Both the position numbers and the translations under genes were made by a program. From Aliiruegeria haliotis (lineage in GTDB: Bacteria > Pseudomonadota > Alphaproteobacteria > Rhodobacterales > Rhodobacteraceae): a stretch of DNA of 64,000 nt. Numbering within the stretch: position 1 is the first letter of the stretch; the number at the start of each line of letters is the position of its first letter. The notes under the pieces were generated by a model. The model searched no databases. It had not been told where the DNA came from and saw nothing but the letters and a program-made list of their open reading frames with translations. Positions 1 through 7,982 of this stretch are shown piece by piece. Location of the stretch: the NCBI RefSeq assembly GCF_003003255.1, contig NZ_PVTD01000003.1:360689-424688 (forward strand). The letters are read 5' to 3'.

Positions 1-822
1 TTCACCGACTTCGAAAGAGTAGTCGCCAATCTCGCCCACCGGGGTGACCTCGGCGGCCGTGCCGGTCAGCCAGCATTGCTGGAAGCCTTCCAGCTCCTCG
101 GGCATGATGTGGCGCTCTTTCACCGAAATACCCTTCTGCTTGAGCATCTCGATCACCGTCTGCCGCGTGATCCCGTTCAGGAAGCAATCGGGAAGCGGGG
201 TATGCACCTCGCCGTCACGGACAAAGAAGATGTTGGCGCCCGTCGCCTCGGCAACATAGCCGCGATAATCGAACATCATCGCATCCGAACACCCTTTCGC
301 CTCCGCCGCGTGCTTCGACATGGTGCAGATCATGTAGAGACCCGCCGCCTTGGCATGACTGGGGATCGTCTCCGGGCTGGGGCGCTTCCACCTGGAGATA
401 TCCAGTTTGGCCCCCTTGAACTTGGCGTCACCATAGTAGGCGCCCCACTCCCAGGCGGCCACTGCCATACGGACGGGGTTGCGCGCCGACGCGACACCCA
501 TGTCTTCTCCGGCACCACGCCAGGCAACGACCCGGACATAGGCATCGTCGAGCCCCATTTCCTTCAACGTCAACGCCTTGGCGGCCTCGATTTCTTCCAC
601 GCTGTAGGGGATCTCGAAGTCGATCATCTCGGCGGACTTCCTGAGGCGCTCGGAATGCTCCACGCTCTTGAAGATCTTGCCGTGATACGCGCGCTCTCCC
701 TCGAATACGGAGGAGGCATAGTGCATCGCGTGCGTCAGGATGTGCACGTTCGCTTCGCGCCAGGGCACGAGCTTGCCGTCCATCCAGATAACTCCGTCTC
801 GATCATCGTATGCGCCAGCCAT
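1..822 (-). CDS. ilvE: Branched-chain amino acid aminotransferase, partial
   Basis: This PLP enzyme carries out the reversible transamination of leucine, isoleucine and valine with 2-oxoglutarate in the cytoplasm. The 274 visible codons begin at the ATG at 822 (MAGAYDDRDGVIWMDGKLVP) and run off the left edge of the window without a stop, so the C-terminus is missing. Fold type IV features are clear: THAMHYASSVFEGERAY near residues 30-46, the probable PLP lysine K158 in SHAKAAG, and GYVAEATGANIFFV after it. It is divergent from petP, with 156 bases between the two start codons. A D-amino acid transaminase or aminodeoxychorismate lyase shares the fold, but the FEGERAY motif fits IlvE. Confidence 0.93.
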   Translation of the reverse strand, partial: MAGAYDDRDGVIWMDGKLVPWREANVHILTHAMHYASSVFEGERAYHGKIFKSVEHSERLRKSAEMIDFEIPYSVEEIEAAKALTLKEMGLDDAYVRVVAWRGAGEDMGVASARNPVRMAVAAWEWGAYYGDAKFKGAKLDISRWKRPSPETIPSHAKAAGLYMICTMSKHAAEAKGCSDAMMFDYRGYVAEATGANIFFVRDGEVHTPLPDCFLNGITRQTVIEMLKQKGISVKERHIMPEELEGFQQCWLTGTAAEVTPVGEIGDYSFEVGE

Positions 823-852
823 ATCATTTCTCCGGGGCCGATTTTTCAAAAG

Positions 853-892
853 TTGCGCAGATTATGTCCGCTTCGGACGCATTGTTGCGCAA
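853..892. promoter_or_regulatory. Dyad in the ilvE-petP divergent promoter region
   Basis: Two copies of TTGCGCA lie in inverted orientation at 853-859 and 886-892, around an inner inverted repeat GTCCG/CGGAC (866-870 and 874-878). The dyad lies between two divergent genes, one of which is a MarR-type regulator, and MarR proteins usually bind palindromes of this size in their own promoter region. That it is the PetP operator is an inference. Confidence 0.4.
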
Positions 893-978
893 AAACTGAT
901 CGGAGCTAGCAGTTGAGTCTGGCAATGTCAACAAGGCTGACATAAAACTCGGGAAACGACGATCAAACGAGGTCGGAT

Positions 979-1491
979 ATGGCAGACGGGCCAGGCGGAG
1001 GCGCACAGCGCGGTGAAACGCTGCTGTTCCTGACGGACGAGCAATTGCGCAAGGGCATCGAGGCGATGTTCTTTGCCTACAAGGGGTTTACCGCGGATCC
1101 CGACCGGATACTGGAGACCCGCGGCTATGGACGGGCTCACCACCGCGCGATTCATTTCATCCATCGCTCGCACGGGACGACGGTGAATAACCTTCTGGCA
1201 ATTCTCGGAGTGACGAAGCAATCTCTGAACCGGGTGCTTCGGACCCTGATCAAGGACGGGCTGGTCGAAAGCCGGGTCGGGACGCGCGACAAGCGGGAGC
1301 GGCATCTCTACCTCACCGAGACCGGCCAGATTCTCGAACAGGAACTGAGCGATGCTCAACGTGCGCGAATGCGTGATGCGTTTCGCGTTGCAGGGCCGGA
1401 AGCGGTGGCGGGGTTCCGTACCGTCCTGGAGGCAATGATGGATGGAGAGATGCGGCGGCGCTATCTCCGGCTGACGGAGGGTGGCCAATGA
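979..1491 (+). CDS. petP: MarR family transcriptional regulator, PetP-like
   Basis: This is a 170-residue winged-helix regulator. The recognition region is near residues 65-100 (NNLLAILGVTKQSLNRVLRTLIKDGLVES), followed by a basic wing (GTRDKRERHLYLTETG). The stop codon overlaps the ATG of the next gene by four bases, so the two are translationally coupled. In Rhodobacter capsulatus the petP-petR pair, a MarR-type protein followed by an OmpR-type response regulator, lies upstream of the cytochrome bc1 genes and is needed for their expression. The gene order here matches that pair, but the bc1 genes do not follow it in this window. The symbol rests on this synteny and on the family. Confidence 0.82.
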   Translation: MADGPGGGAQRGETLLFLTDEQLRKGIEAMFFAYKGFTADPDRILETRGYGRAHHRAIHFIHRSHGTTVNNLLAILGVTKQSLNRVLRTLIKDGLVESRVGTRDKRERHLYLTETGQILEQELSDAQRARMRDAFRVAGPEAVAGFRTVLEAMMDGEMRRRYLRLTEGGQ

Positions 1492-2207
1492 TTGGAATGC
1501 CGGAGCCATCGGATGTCGAGGCCCACCTGCTGATTGTCGATGACGACGAACGCATCCGCAGCCTTCTGCAGAAGTTCCTGATCCGGAACGGGTTTCTGGT
1601 CAGCGCCGCACGTGATGCGGCACATGCGCGCCGATTGCTGTCGGGATTGGAGTTCGACCTCGTCGTGCTCGATGTGATGATGCCGGGCGAGGACGGGATC
1701 AGCCTGACCCGGTCGCTTCGGGCGGATATGCCGACCCCCATTCTTCTGTTGACCGCCCGGGGCGAGACAGCCGACCGGATCGAGGGACTTGAGGCGGGGG
1801 CTGACGACTACCTTGCCAAGCCATTCGAGCCGAAGGAATTGCTGCTGCGGATCAATGCGATCCTGCGCCGGATGCCGTCCGAGGAGAACGTCGACACCGG
1901 ACCGAAGGTGCTCACGCTTGGCCCTGTGCGGTACGACGTCGAGAAGGGCGAGATGTGGCGCGGCGAGGAAGCGGTTCGTTTGACGGCGACAGAAGCGCAA
2001 TTGATGCGGATCTTCGCGACCCATGCCGGAGATCCCGTCAGCCGTAGCCAGTTGGTGGAGGAGCTTGGCCGCGACGGCGGACAGGCGCAGGAACGGGCTG
2101 TGGACGTGCAGATCACCCGGCTTCGGCGCAAGATCGAAAGCGATCCGCGTCAGCCACGCTACCTGCAGACGGTTCGCGGCGCTGGGTATATGCTGGCCCC
2201 CGAATGA
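1488..2207 (+). CDS. petR: OmpR-family response regulator, PetR-like
   Basis: This two-component response regulator has 239 residues. The receiver domain (about residues 12-125) has the acidic pair in LLIVDDDERIR, a phospho-acceptor Asp62 in VVLDVMMPGEDG and the conserved lysine in YLAKPFEPKELLLRI. The C-terminal DNA-binding wing (about 140-237) contains LTATEAQLMRIFATHAG and ITRLRRKIESDPRQPRYLQT. It starts within the end of petP. No histidine kinase is adjacent, which agrees with PetR being described as an orphan regulator in Rhodobacter. An OmpR-like regulator of another regulon cannot be excluded. Confidence 0.85.
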   Translation: MIGMPEPSDVEAHLLIVDDDERIRSLLQKFLIRNGFLVSAARDAAHARRLLSGLEFDLVVLDVMMPGEDGISLTRSLRADMPTPILLLTARGETADRIEGLEAGADDYLAKPFEPKELLLRINAILRRMPSEENVDTGPKVLTLGPVRYDVEKGEMWRGEEAVRLTATEAQLMRIFATHAGDPVSRSQLVEELGRDGGQAQERAVDVQITRLRRKIESDPRQPRYLQTVRGAGYMLAPE

Positions 2208-2298
2208 CCGCGCCGCGCCCCAAGAGGGAGCAGGACCGCGATCCGGCCCGCCCGCAAGTGGAGGGCTCAGGAGCCATGAAGAAGGAGGGCATCCGCCC

Positions 2299-3234
2299 AT
2301 GAGCACGGCGCTATTCACCCATCCCTCCTGCCTCGGGCACGAGACACCGCCCGGTCACCCCGAATGCGCGGACAGGTTGCGGGTGATCCTTGCCGCACTT
2401 GATGATCCCGCCTTCGGGGCGCTGGATCGGCGAGTGGCGCCTTTGGGCGAGCGCGAAGACGTCTTGCGGGTGCATCCCGAAGCCCACGTTGCGGCCATCG
2501 AGGCCGCCGTACCGGCGGATGGCTGGGTCTCCCTCGATGCCGACACGCATGTGATGGCCAAATCGCTTGACGCGGCATGGCGAGGTGTCGGGGCAGTGAC
2601 CGCGGCCGTGGATGCGGTTGTGGCAGGCGAGGTGCGAAACGCCTTCTGTGCCATTCGTCCACCCGGACATCATGCGGAGACATCGACTCCGATGGGGTTC
2701 TGCCTGTTCGGCAACATCTCGATCGCGGCAAAGCGTGCCCTGGATCACCACGGCCTGTCCCGTGTCGCCATCGTCGATTTCGACGTTCATCACGGCAATG
2801 GCACGCAGGACCTTTTGTGGAACGAAGCGCGGGTCCTTTTTGCCTCGACCCACCAGATGCCGCTCTACCCCGGCAGCGGGGAACGGCACGAAACAGGAGC
2901 CCACGACAACATCATGAACGTGCCGTTGCCGCCCAGTGCCGATGGTGCGGCCTTCCGCACGGCGATGGAGGGGCTGGTGCTGCCCGCGCTTGAGGATTTC
3001 AGGCCGGAACTGGTGCTGATATCTGCCGGGTTCGATGCCCACAGCTCCGACCCGCTGGCACAGCTCAACCTGGAGGTCGAGGATTTCGTGTGGGCGACAC
3101 GGGCTCTGTGTGAGCTGGCCGACCGGCATTGCGGGGGGCGCGTGGTCTCGACTCTCGAAGGTGGCTATGATCTGGAGGCACTTGCCGCCAGCGTCGCGGC
3201 GCATGTGAAGGTTCTGATGGAGCAGGGCGGATGA
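2299..3234 (+). CDS. Histone deacetylase family protein (class II-like amidohydrolase)
   Basis: This 311-residue zinc amidohydrolase belongs to the HDAC/acetylpolyamine amidohydrolase superfamily, which removes acetyl groups from lysine, polyamines or related amides. Family motifs are present: HPECADRL, RPPGHHAE, the metal and active-site region DFDVHHGNGTQDL, and a late LISAGFDAH. An in-frame longer reading begins in the petR gene, but the ATG at 2299 has a strong GAAGGAGGG ribosome site at 2281-2289 and gives the usual family length. The stop overlaps xseB by four bases, so the gene heads a coupled HDAC-xseB-ispA run. The substrate is unknown. Confidence 0.9.
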   Translation: MSTALFTHPSCLGHETPPGHPECADRLRVILAALDDPAFGALDRRVAPLGEREDVLRVHPEAHVAAIEAAVPADGWVSLDADTHVMAKSLDAAWRGVGAVTAAVDAVVAGEVRNAFCAIRPPGHHAETSTPMGFCLFGNISIAAKRALDHHGLSRVAIVDFDVHHGNGTQDLLWNEARVLFASTHQMPLYPGSGERHETGAHDNIMNVPLPPSADGAAFRTAMEGLVLPALEDFRPELVLISAGFDAHSSDPLAQLNLEVEDFVWATRALCELADRHCGGRVVSTLEGGYDLEALAASVAAHVKVLMEQGG

Positions 3235-3470
3235 ATGACACTCCCGTCGAGAAAATGAGCTTCGAGCAGGCGATGGCCGAGCTTGAACAGGTGGTGAACC
3301 GGCTGGAGAACGGCGACGTACCGCTTGAGGAATCGATCACGCTCTACGAGCGCGGCGCCAGCCTGAAGGCCCGCTGCGAGGAGCAGTTGAAAGCCGCCGA
3401 GGAGAAGGTCGCGAAGATCACCCAGGCCGCGGACGGCACCCCAACCGGAACGGCGCCGCTGGACGAATGA
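3231..3470 (+). CDS. xseB: Exodeoxyribonuclease VII small subunit
   Basis: This 79-residue protein is the small subunit of ExoVII, which binds the large XseA subunit for processive single-strand DNA degradation. The family signature is complete: FEQAMAELEQVVNRLENGDVPLEESITLYERGASLKARCEEQLKAAEEKV, arranged as two helices. It overlaps both neighbours by four bases (ATGA), and the usual neighbour ispA follows. XseA is not in the window. The short tail after residue 65 is low in complexity. Confidence 0.95.
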   Translation: MNDTPVEKMSFEQAMAELEQVVNRLENGDVPLEESITLYERGASLKARCEEQLKAAEEKVAKITQAADGTPTGTAPLDE

Positions 3471-4339
3471 CATTCCCGCAGACGTTGACGGAAGCGTCGG
3501 GGCAGGTTCAGGCCTTCCTCGCGAGGGAGCTTTCGGGCTATCCCGATCAGCCGGTGATCGAGGCGATGCGCTATGCGACCACCGGTGGCAAAGGCCTGCG
3601 AGGTTTTCTTGTGCTGGAAGGTGCCGCGCTGCACGGGGTCGCGCCCGGCGCCGCCATCTATGCGGCCGCAGCGGTGGAAGCCGTGCACGCCTATTCGCTG
3701 GTTCATGACGACTTGCCGGCGATGGACAACGACGACCTGCGGCGTGGCCAGCCGACGGTGCATGTCAAATGGGATGACGCGACCGCGATCCTCTCCGGGG
3801 ATGCGCTTCAGACGCTCGCCTTCGACTTTTTGGCACGGCCCGAATGCTCGCCGGAACCGGAAGTGCGGCTTGCCCTGATCTCCGATCTGGCGCTGGCATC
3901 TGGCGCGAAGGGGATGGTGCTCGGCCAGGCGCAGGACATCGCTGCCGAAACGGCGGCCCAACCGCTGGATCTGCCCCGGATCACCGAGTTGCAGGCCAAC
4001 AAGACCGGTGCTTTGATCCGCTGGTCGGCCACCGCCGGAGCCCTCCTTGGTCAGGCAGATCCCGCGCCGCTGCGGGCATATGCGACGGCACTTGGCCTTG
4101 CCTTTCAGATCGCGGACGACATCCTCGACGTGGAGGGCGATGCGGCACTGGCCGGCAAGCGCCTGCGCAAAGACGAAGAGGCGGGCAAGGCGACCTTCGT
4201 CTCCCTGCTGGGGCTGGACGGCGCCAAGTCGCGCGCCCGGGGACTGGTGGAGGAGGCCGAAGCGGCGCTATCAGGATATGGTGCGGCAGCGGAGAACTTG
4301 CGGGCAGCCGCCCGTTTCGTTATCGCCCGCAAGAAATAG
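3467..4339 (+). CDS. ispA: Polyprenyl diphosphate synthase (farnesyl/geranylgeranyl type)
   Basis: This 290-residue prenyltransferase condenses isopentenyl diphosphate with allylic diphosphates to give C15 or C20 chains for quinones, carotenoids and undecaprenyl phosphate. The first Asp-rich motif is DDLPAMD at residues 81-87, followed by NDDLRRGQPTVH. The second is QIADDILD near residue 220, and GGKGLRG near residue 40 binds the diphosphate. Overlap with xseB and close spacing to dxs give the common alphaproteobacterial xseB-ispA-dxs order. Chain length (C15 or C20) cannot be assigned safely from the sequence. Confidence 0.93.
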   Translation: MTFPQTLTEASGQVQAFLARELSGYPDQPVIEAMRYATTGGKGLRGFLVLEGAALHGVAPGAAIYAAAAVEAVHAYSLVHDDLPAMDNDDLRRGQPTVHVKWDDATAILSGDALQTLAFDFLARPECSPEPEVRLALISDLALASGAKGMVLGQAQDIAAETAAQPLDLPRITELQANKTGALIRWSATAGALLGQADPAPLRAYATALGLAFQIADDILDVEGDAALAGKRLRKDEEAGKATFVSLLGLDGAKSRARGLVEEAEAALSGYGAAAENLRAAARFVIARKK

Positions 4340-4343
4340 GAGG

Positions 4344-4366
4344 CCCCGCGTCGCGCGAACGCGGGG
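4344..4366 (+). other. Intercistronic stem-loop between ispA and dxs
   Basis: CCCCGCGT (4344-4351) pairs with ACGCGGGG (4359-4366) across a 7-base loop. It has no T-tract and lies just before the dxs ribosome site. It may influence mRNA processing or partial termination within the operon, which is only inferred. Confidence 0.4.
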
Positions 4367-4393
4367 AAGCCACGGCCGTTGGAGGGCCGAGCA

Positions 4394-6319
4394 ATGGTGA
4401 AACCGATTACCCCACTGCTGGACCGGGTCGACACCCCGGCAGATCTCAAGCACCTGTCCGACGAAGACCTCGCGCAGTTGGCCGACGAAGTGCGCGCCGA
4501 AACGATCTCGGCGGTGAGCGAGACCGGCGGGCACCTGGGGGCGGGGCTTGGGGTGGTTGAACTGACGGTAGCCCTGCACGCCGTCTTCGACACGCCGCGC
4601 GACAAGCTGATCTGGGACGTCTCCCACCAGTGCTACCCGCACAAGATCCTCACCGGACGTCGCGACCGCATCCGGACACTGCGCCAGAAGGATGGCCTGT
4701 CGGGCTTCACCAAGCGCAGCGAGTCGGCCTATGACCCGTTCGGCGCGGCGCATTCTTCGACCTCGATCTCCGCCGCCCTCGGTTTCGCGACCGCCCGCGA
4801 ACTTGGCGGCACCACCGAGGTCGGCCTTGGGGACGCCATCGCCGTCATCGGCGACGGATCCATGAGCGCCGGCATGGCCTATGAGGCGATGAACAACGCC
4901 GGCCACTTGGGCAAGCGGTTGATCGTGATCCTGAACGACAACGAGATGTCCATCGCGCCCCCGGTCGGGGCAATGTCGTCCTACCTGTCGCGGCTCTATG
5001 CCGGAGCACCGTTCCAGGATCTGAAAGCCGCCGCGAAAGGTGCACTGAGCTTCCTCCCCGAGCCGTTCTACGAAGGCGCCAGACGCGCCAAGGAGATGGT
5101 CAAGCACGCCACCATCGGCGGCACGCTCTTCGAGGAGCTTGGCTTCGAATACGTCGGCCCGATCGACGGGCACGACATGGACATGCTCCTATCGGTTCTG
5201 CGGATGGTCAAGGCGCGGGCGAACGGCCCGATCATGATCCACGCGATCACGCGCAAGGGGAAGGGCTACGCCCCGGCCGAGGAGGCCATCGACAAGGGCC
5301 ATGGCGTTGGCAAGTTCGACGTTGTAACCGGGGCGCAGAAGAAGGCGCAATCGAACGCGCCGAGCTATACCAAGGTCTTCGCCGAATCGCTGCTTCAGCA
5401 CGCCGCCGAAGATGACCGGATCACCGCGATCACGGCCGCAATGCCGGATGGGACGGGCCTCAATCTCTTCGCTGAACGCTACCCCAGCCGCTGTTTCGAC
5501 GTTGGTATCGCCGAGCAACATGCGGTGACCTTTGCCGCCGGACAGGCGGCGGGTGGGCTCAAACCCTTCTGCGCGCTCTACTCGACCTTTCTGCAGCGCG
5601 GCTACGATCAGGTTGTGCATGATGTCGCGATCCAGCGTCTTCCCGTGCGGTTCCCGATCGACCGGGCGGGCCTCGTAGGGGCCGATGGCGCGACCCACGC
5701 AGGATCGTTCGACATCGCGTTCCTTGCCAATCTTCCGGGCTTCGTGGTCATGGCAGCAGCGGATGAAAGCGAATTGAAACATATGGTTGCGACCGCCGTG
5801 GCCTATGACGACGGGCCGATCGCCTTCCGTTTCCCACGTGGCGAGGGTGTTGGCGTCGAAATGCCGGAGCGCGGCGAGATTCTCCAGATCGGCCGTGGCC
5901 GGATCGTCCGCGAGGGCTCTCGTGTGGCCCTGCTGTCCTTCGGCACGAGATTGCAGGAGGTCGAGAAAGCCGCGGAGAACATGGCCCGTCGCGGGATCAA
6001 CCCGACCGTTGCCGATGCCCGTTTTGCCAAGCCCCTCGACAAGGACCTGATCCTCGGGCTGGCGGCCGATCACGAGGCGCTGATTACCATCGAAGAGGGC
6101 GCCATCGGTGGCTTCGGCTCACATGTGGCGCAACTCCTGGCGGAAAAGGGCATTTTCGACAAAGGGTTGAAATACCGCTCCATGGTTCTGCCCGACACTT
6201 TCATCGATCAGGCGAGCCCCGCCGACATGTACAGGGTCGCGGGAATGAACGCAGAGGAGATCGAGGCCAGGGTTCTCGACACGCTCGGCATCGCCAGCAT
6301 TGGCGCCGCAACCGCCTGA
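4394..6319 (+). CDS. dxs: 1-deoxy-D-xylulose-5-phosphate synthase
   Basis: DXS joins pyruvate and glyceraldehyde 3-phosphate, with thiamine diphosphate, as the entry step of the MEP isoprenoid pathway. The protein has 641 residues, as usual for the family. The thiamine diphosphate site is [18 protein letters not shown] followed by [18 protein letters not shown], and the central [15 protein letters not shown] and C-terminal transketolase domain are intact. The ATG at 4394 is preceded by GGAGGG at 4381-4386. A TTG five codons upstream overlaps this ribosome site and is less likely. It is the last gene of the xseB-ispA-dxs run. Confidence 0.97.
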   Translation: MVKPITPLLDRVDTPADLKHLSDEDLAQLADEVRAETISAVSETGGHLGAGLGVVELTVALHAVFDTPRDKLIWDVSHQCYPHKILTGRRDRIRTLRQKDGLSGFTKRSESAYDPFGAAHSSTSISAALGFATARELGGTTEVGLGDAIAVIGDGSMSAGMAYEAMNNAGHLGKRLIVILNDNEMSIAPPVGAMSSYLSRLYAGAPFQDLKAAAKGALSFLPEPFYEGARRAKEMVKHATIGGTLFEELGFEYVGPIDGHDMDMLLSVLRMVKARANGPIMIHAITRKGKGYAPAEEAIDKGHGVGKFDVVTGAQKKAQSNAPSYTKVFAESLLQHAAEDDRITAITAAMPDGTGLNLFAERYPSRCFDVGIAEQHAVTFAAGQAAGGLKPFCALYSTFLQRGYDQVVHDVAIQRLPVRFPIDRAGLVGADGATHAGSFDIAFLANLPGFVVMAAADESELKHMVATAVAYDDGPIAFRFPRGEGVGVEMPERGEILQIGRGRIVREGSRVALLSFGTRLQEVEKAAENMARRGINPTVADARFAKPLDKDLILGLAADHEALITIEEGAIGGFGSHVAQLLAEKGIFDKGLKYRSMVLPDTFIDQASPADMYRVAGMNAEEIEARVLDTLGIASIGAATA

Positions 6320-6408
6320 TCGCCAAGACCGGCCATCGCAATTGCATTGATGTCAGGCGACGTAGCTCCGGGCCCGGCGCCCCATCACCCCGTTCGTCAA
6401 CCCGTAGG

Positions 6409-7038
6409 CTAGCGCACCGGGTCCAGCCGCGCCTTTGGCAGCGTGCAATCCTTGATGACGTCCCGCCCGCAGCGGCGCGGCTTCAGGTCCCGCGTGAGGC
6501 AGATCCGGGTCTCCATGATCCGGCCGGCGCGGCAGGTCACGGTAACCATATCTCGTTGCAGTTGCGGATTGGCCTCCAGCCAGGCGTCCTCGACAACCGA
6601 CGCCGGCAACACCACCGGCTCCTCCAGCTTGCGCAGTACCTCAGGGCGCTCCACGCTTTCAAAGGCCAACCGGGACAGCGCGTAGTAGTCGTCCGACGGC
6701 AGGCCGGAGCAGCGTCCGTGCTTCTTCCACTGGTACCACGCCAGGCCGGCGGACCCCATGATATCCGCCATGTCGGCGGTCTGCCCACGCGATGGGTTCC
6801 GCTCGGCGGTTGGGCAGAAACTGGGCCAGCCATCCTCGTATTGTGGCCAGAGACCGTGCAGCACCCACCCGAGGTCGAGCCCCGGATCGCATTGCTCCGC
6901 CTGCTTAGCATCCCCTTCGATGGCACAAAAATTCGGCGACCAGCTCAGCGCCATGACGTAGTAGTCGAACTCCCCGGCGGCTTCCCCATCCGCCATCGCG
7001 GCGCCTGCCAGTGCCGCCAACGCAACCATCCACCGCAT
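6409..7038 (-). CDS. Secreted ribonuclease T2 family protein
   Basis: This protein of 209 residues starts at the ATG at 7038, behind an AGGGAAG ribosome site. A short signal peptide (MRWMVALAALAGAAMADG) points to export to the periplasm. Both RNase T2 active-site blocks are present: HGLWPQYEDGWPSFC and WYQWKKHGRC, each with its catalytic histidine. Several cysteines can form the family's disulfides. The usual Glu of the second block is Gln here, which the family pattern allows. A longer in-frame reading begins upstream within trcR on the other strand and lacks support. The enzyme would cleave RNA non-specifically for nutrient recovery. Confidence 0.9.
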   Translation of the reverse strand: MRWMVALAALAGAAMADGEAAGEFDYYVMALSWSPNFCAIEGDAKQAEQCDPGLDLGWVLHGLWPQYEDGWPSFCPTAERNPSRGQTADMADIMGSAGLAWYQWKKHGRCSGLPSDDYYALSRLAFESVERPEVLRKLEEPVVLPASVVEDAWLEANPQLQRDMVTVTCRAGRIMETRICLTRDLKPRRCGRDVIKDCTLPKARLDPVR

Positions 7039-7162
7039 TTTGACTTCCCTTTCCGCTCTTGCGGTCTTATATCCCCCCCAATCCCCGAAAACGAGGAAAT
7101 GCGGCCCGCCAACGGCTGCGGCCGTTTCCCGGCCACGGAAGAACTGTGCTAAGGAGTCAGAC

Positions 7163-7930
7163 ATGAACAAGCCGATCATGGCAAAAGCCACCGCCGTCTG
7201 GCTGGTCGACAACACGACGATCAGCTTCAAGCAGATCGCCGATTTCTGTGGCCTGCACGAACTCGAGGTGCAGGGGATCGCCGATGGCGACGTCGCCGCC
7301 GGCGTCAAGGGCTTCGATCCCATCGCCAACAATCAACTGGTCCAGAGCGAGATCGACGAGGCCGAGAAGAACCCGCTTCACAAGTTGAAGCTGAAGTTCA
7401 ATGCCGCGGCACTTGGCGAGGAAAAACGCCGTGGCCCGCGCTACACGCCGCTCAGCAAGCGTCAGGACCGGCCCAACTCGATCCTCTGGCTGGTGAAGTT
7501 CCACCCCGAGCTGACCGACGGCCAGATTTCCAAGCTGGTAGGCACCACCAAGCCGACCATCCAGTCGATCCGCGAGCGGACGCACTGGAACATCGCCAAC
7601 ATGCAGCCCATCGACCCCGTCGCGCTTGGCCTGTGCAAGCAATCCGAACTCGACGCCGTGGTTCAGAAGGCCGCCGCCAAGAAGGCCGCCGATGGCGAGG
7701 TGATGAGCGACGACGAACGCCGCAAGCTCGTCTCCACCGAGCAGTCGCTGGCTGCCGATCCGGAACCGAAGATCCCGACCGCGATCTCCGGGCTGGAGAC
7801 CTTCACGCTCGGCGGTGACCCGCGTGGCGACGAGGCAGAGGACAGCAACGAGCCAATTCTCGACGCAGACAGCTTCTTCAACCTGCCCGACAATGACGAC
7901 GAGGACGAGGACGACGACAAGCAGCCCTGA
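7163..7930 (+). CDS. trcR: DUF1013 family cell-cycle transcriptional regulator TrcR
   Basis: The protein has 255 residues and starts at 7163 with AAGGAG at 7151-7156. The DUF1013 body covers roughly residues 1-165, with KATAVWLVDNTTISFKQIADFCGLHE at the start and WLVKFHPELTDGQISKLVGTTKPTIQSIRERTHWN in the middle. The latter looks like a helix-turn-helix. The tail is strongly acidic and ends in a run of Asp and Glu. The family is confined to alphaproteobacteria and is annotated as a cell-cycle regulator. It is divergent from the RNase T2 gene. Its targets are not visible here. Confidence 0.83.
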   Translation: MNKPIMAKATAVWLVDNTTISFKQIADFCGLHELEVQGIADGDVAAGVKGFDPIANNQLVQSEIDEAEKNPLHKLKLKFNAAALGEEKRRGPRYTPLSKRQDRPNSILWLVKFHPELTDGQISKLVGTTKPTIQSIRERTHWNIANMQPIDPVALGLCKQSELDAVVQKAAAKKAADGEVMSDDERRKLVSTEQSLAADPEPKIPTAISGLETFTLGGDPRGDEAEDSNEPILDADSFFNLPDNDDEDEDDDKQP

Positions 7931-7939
7931 TCCGTTGCA

Positions 7940-7961
7940 GCGCGCCGTTCCATCGGCGCGC
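7940..7961 (+). terminator. Stem-loop after trcR
   Basis: GCGCGCCG (7940-7947) pairs with CGGCGCGC (7954-7961) around the loop TTCCAT, starting ten bases after the trcR stop. No T-run follows, so it may be a weak or factor-dependent terminator, or an mRNA-stabilising hairpin before the next gene. Confidence 0.4.
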
Positions 7962-7982
7962 GGTTGATCCCCCGGAAGGATC

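Noticed and set aside
2023..2298. Longer N-terminus for the HDAC-family protein
   Set aside because: It overlaps petR in another frame, whereas the ATG at 2299 has an excellent ribosome site.
6700..6740. Loss of the catalytic Glu in RNase T2 (Gln in WYQWKKHGRC)
   Set aside because: The family pattern accepts Glu or Gln at this position, so inactivity is not implied.
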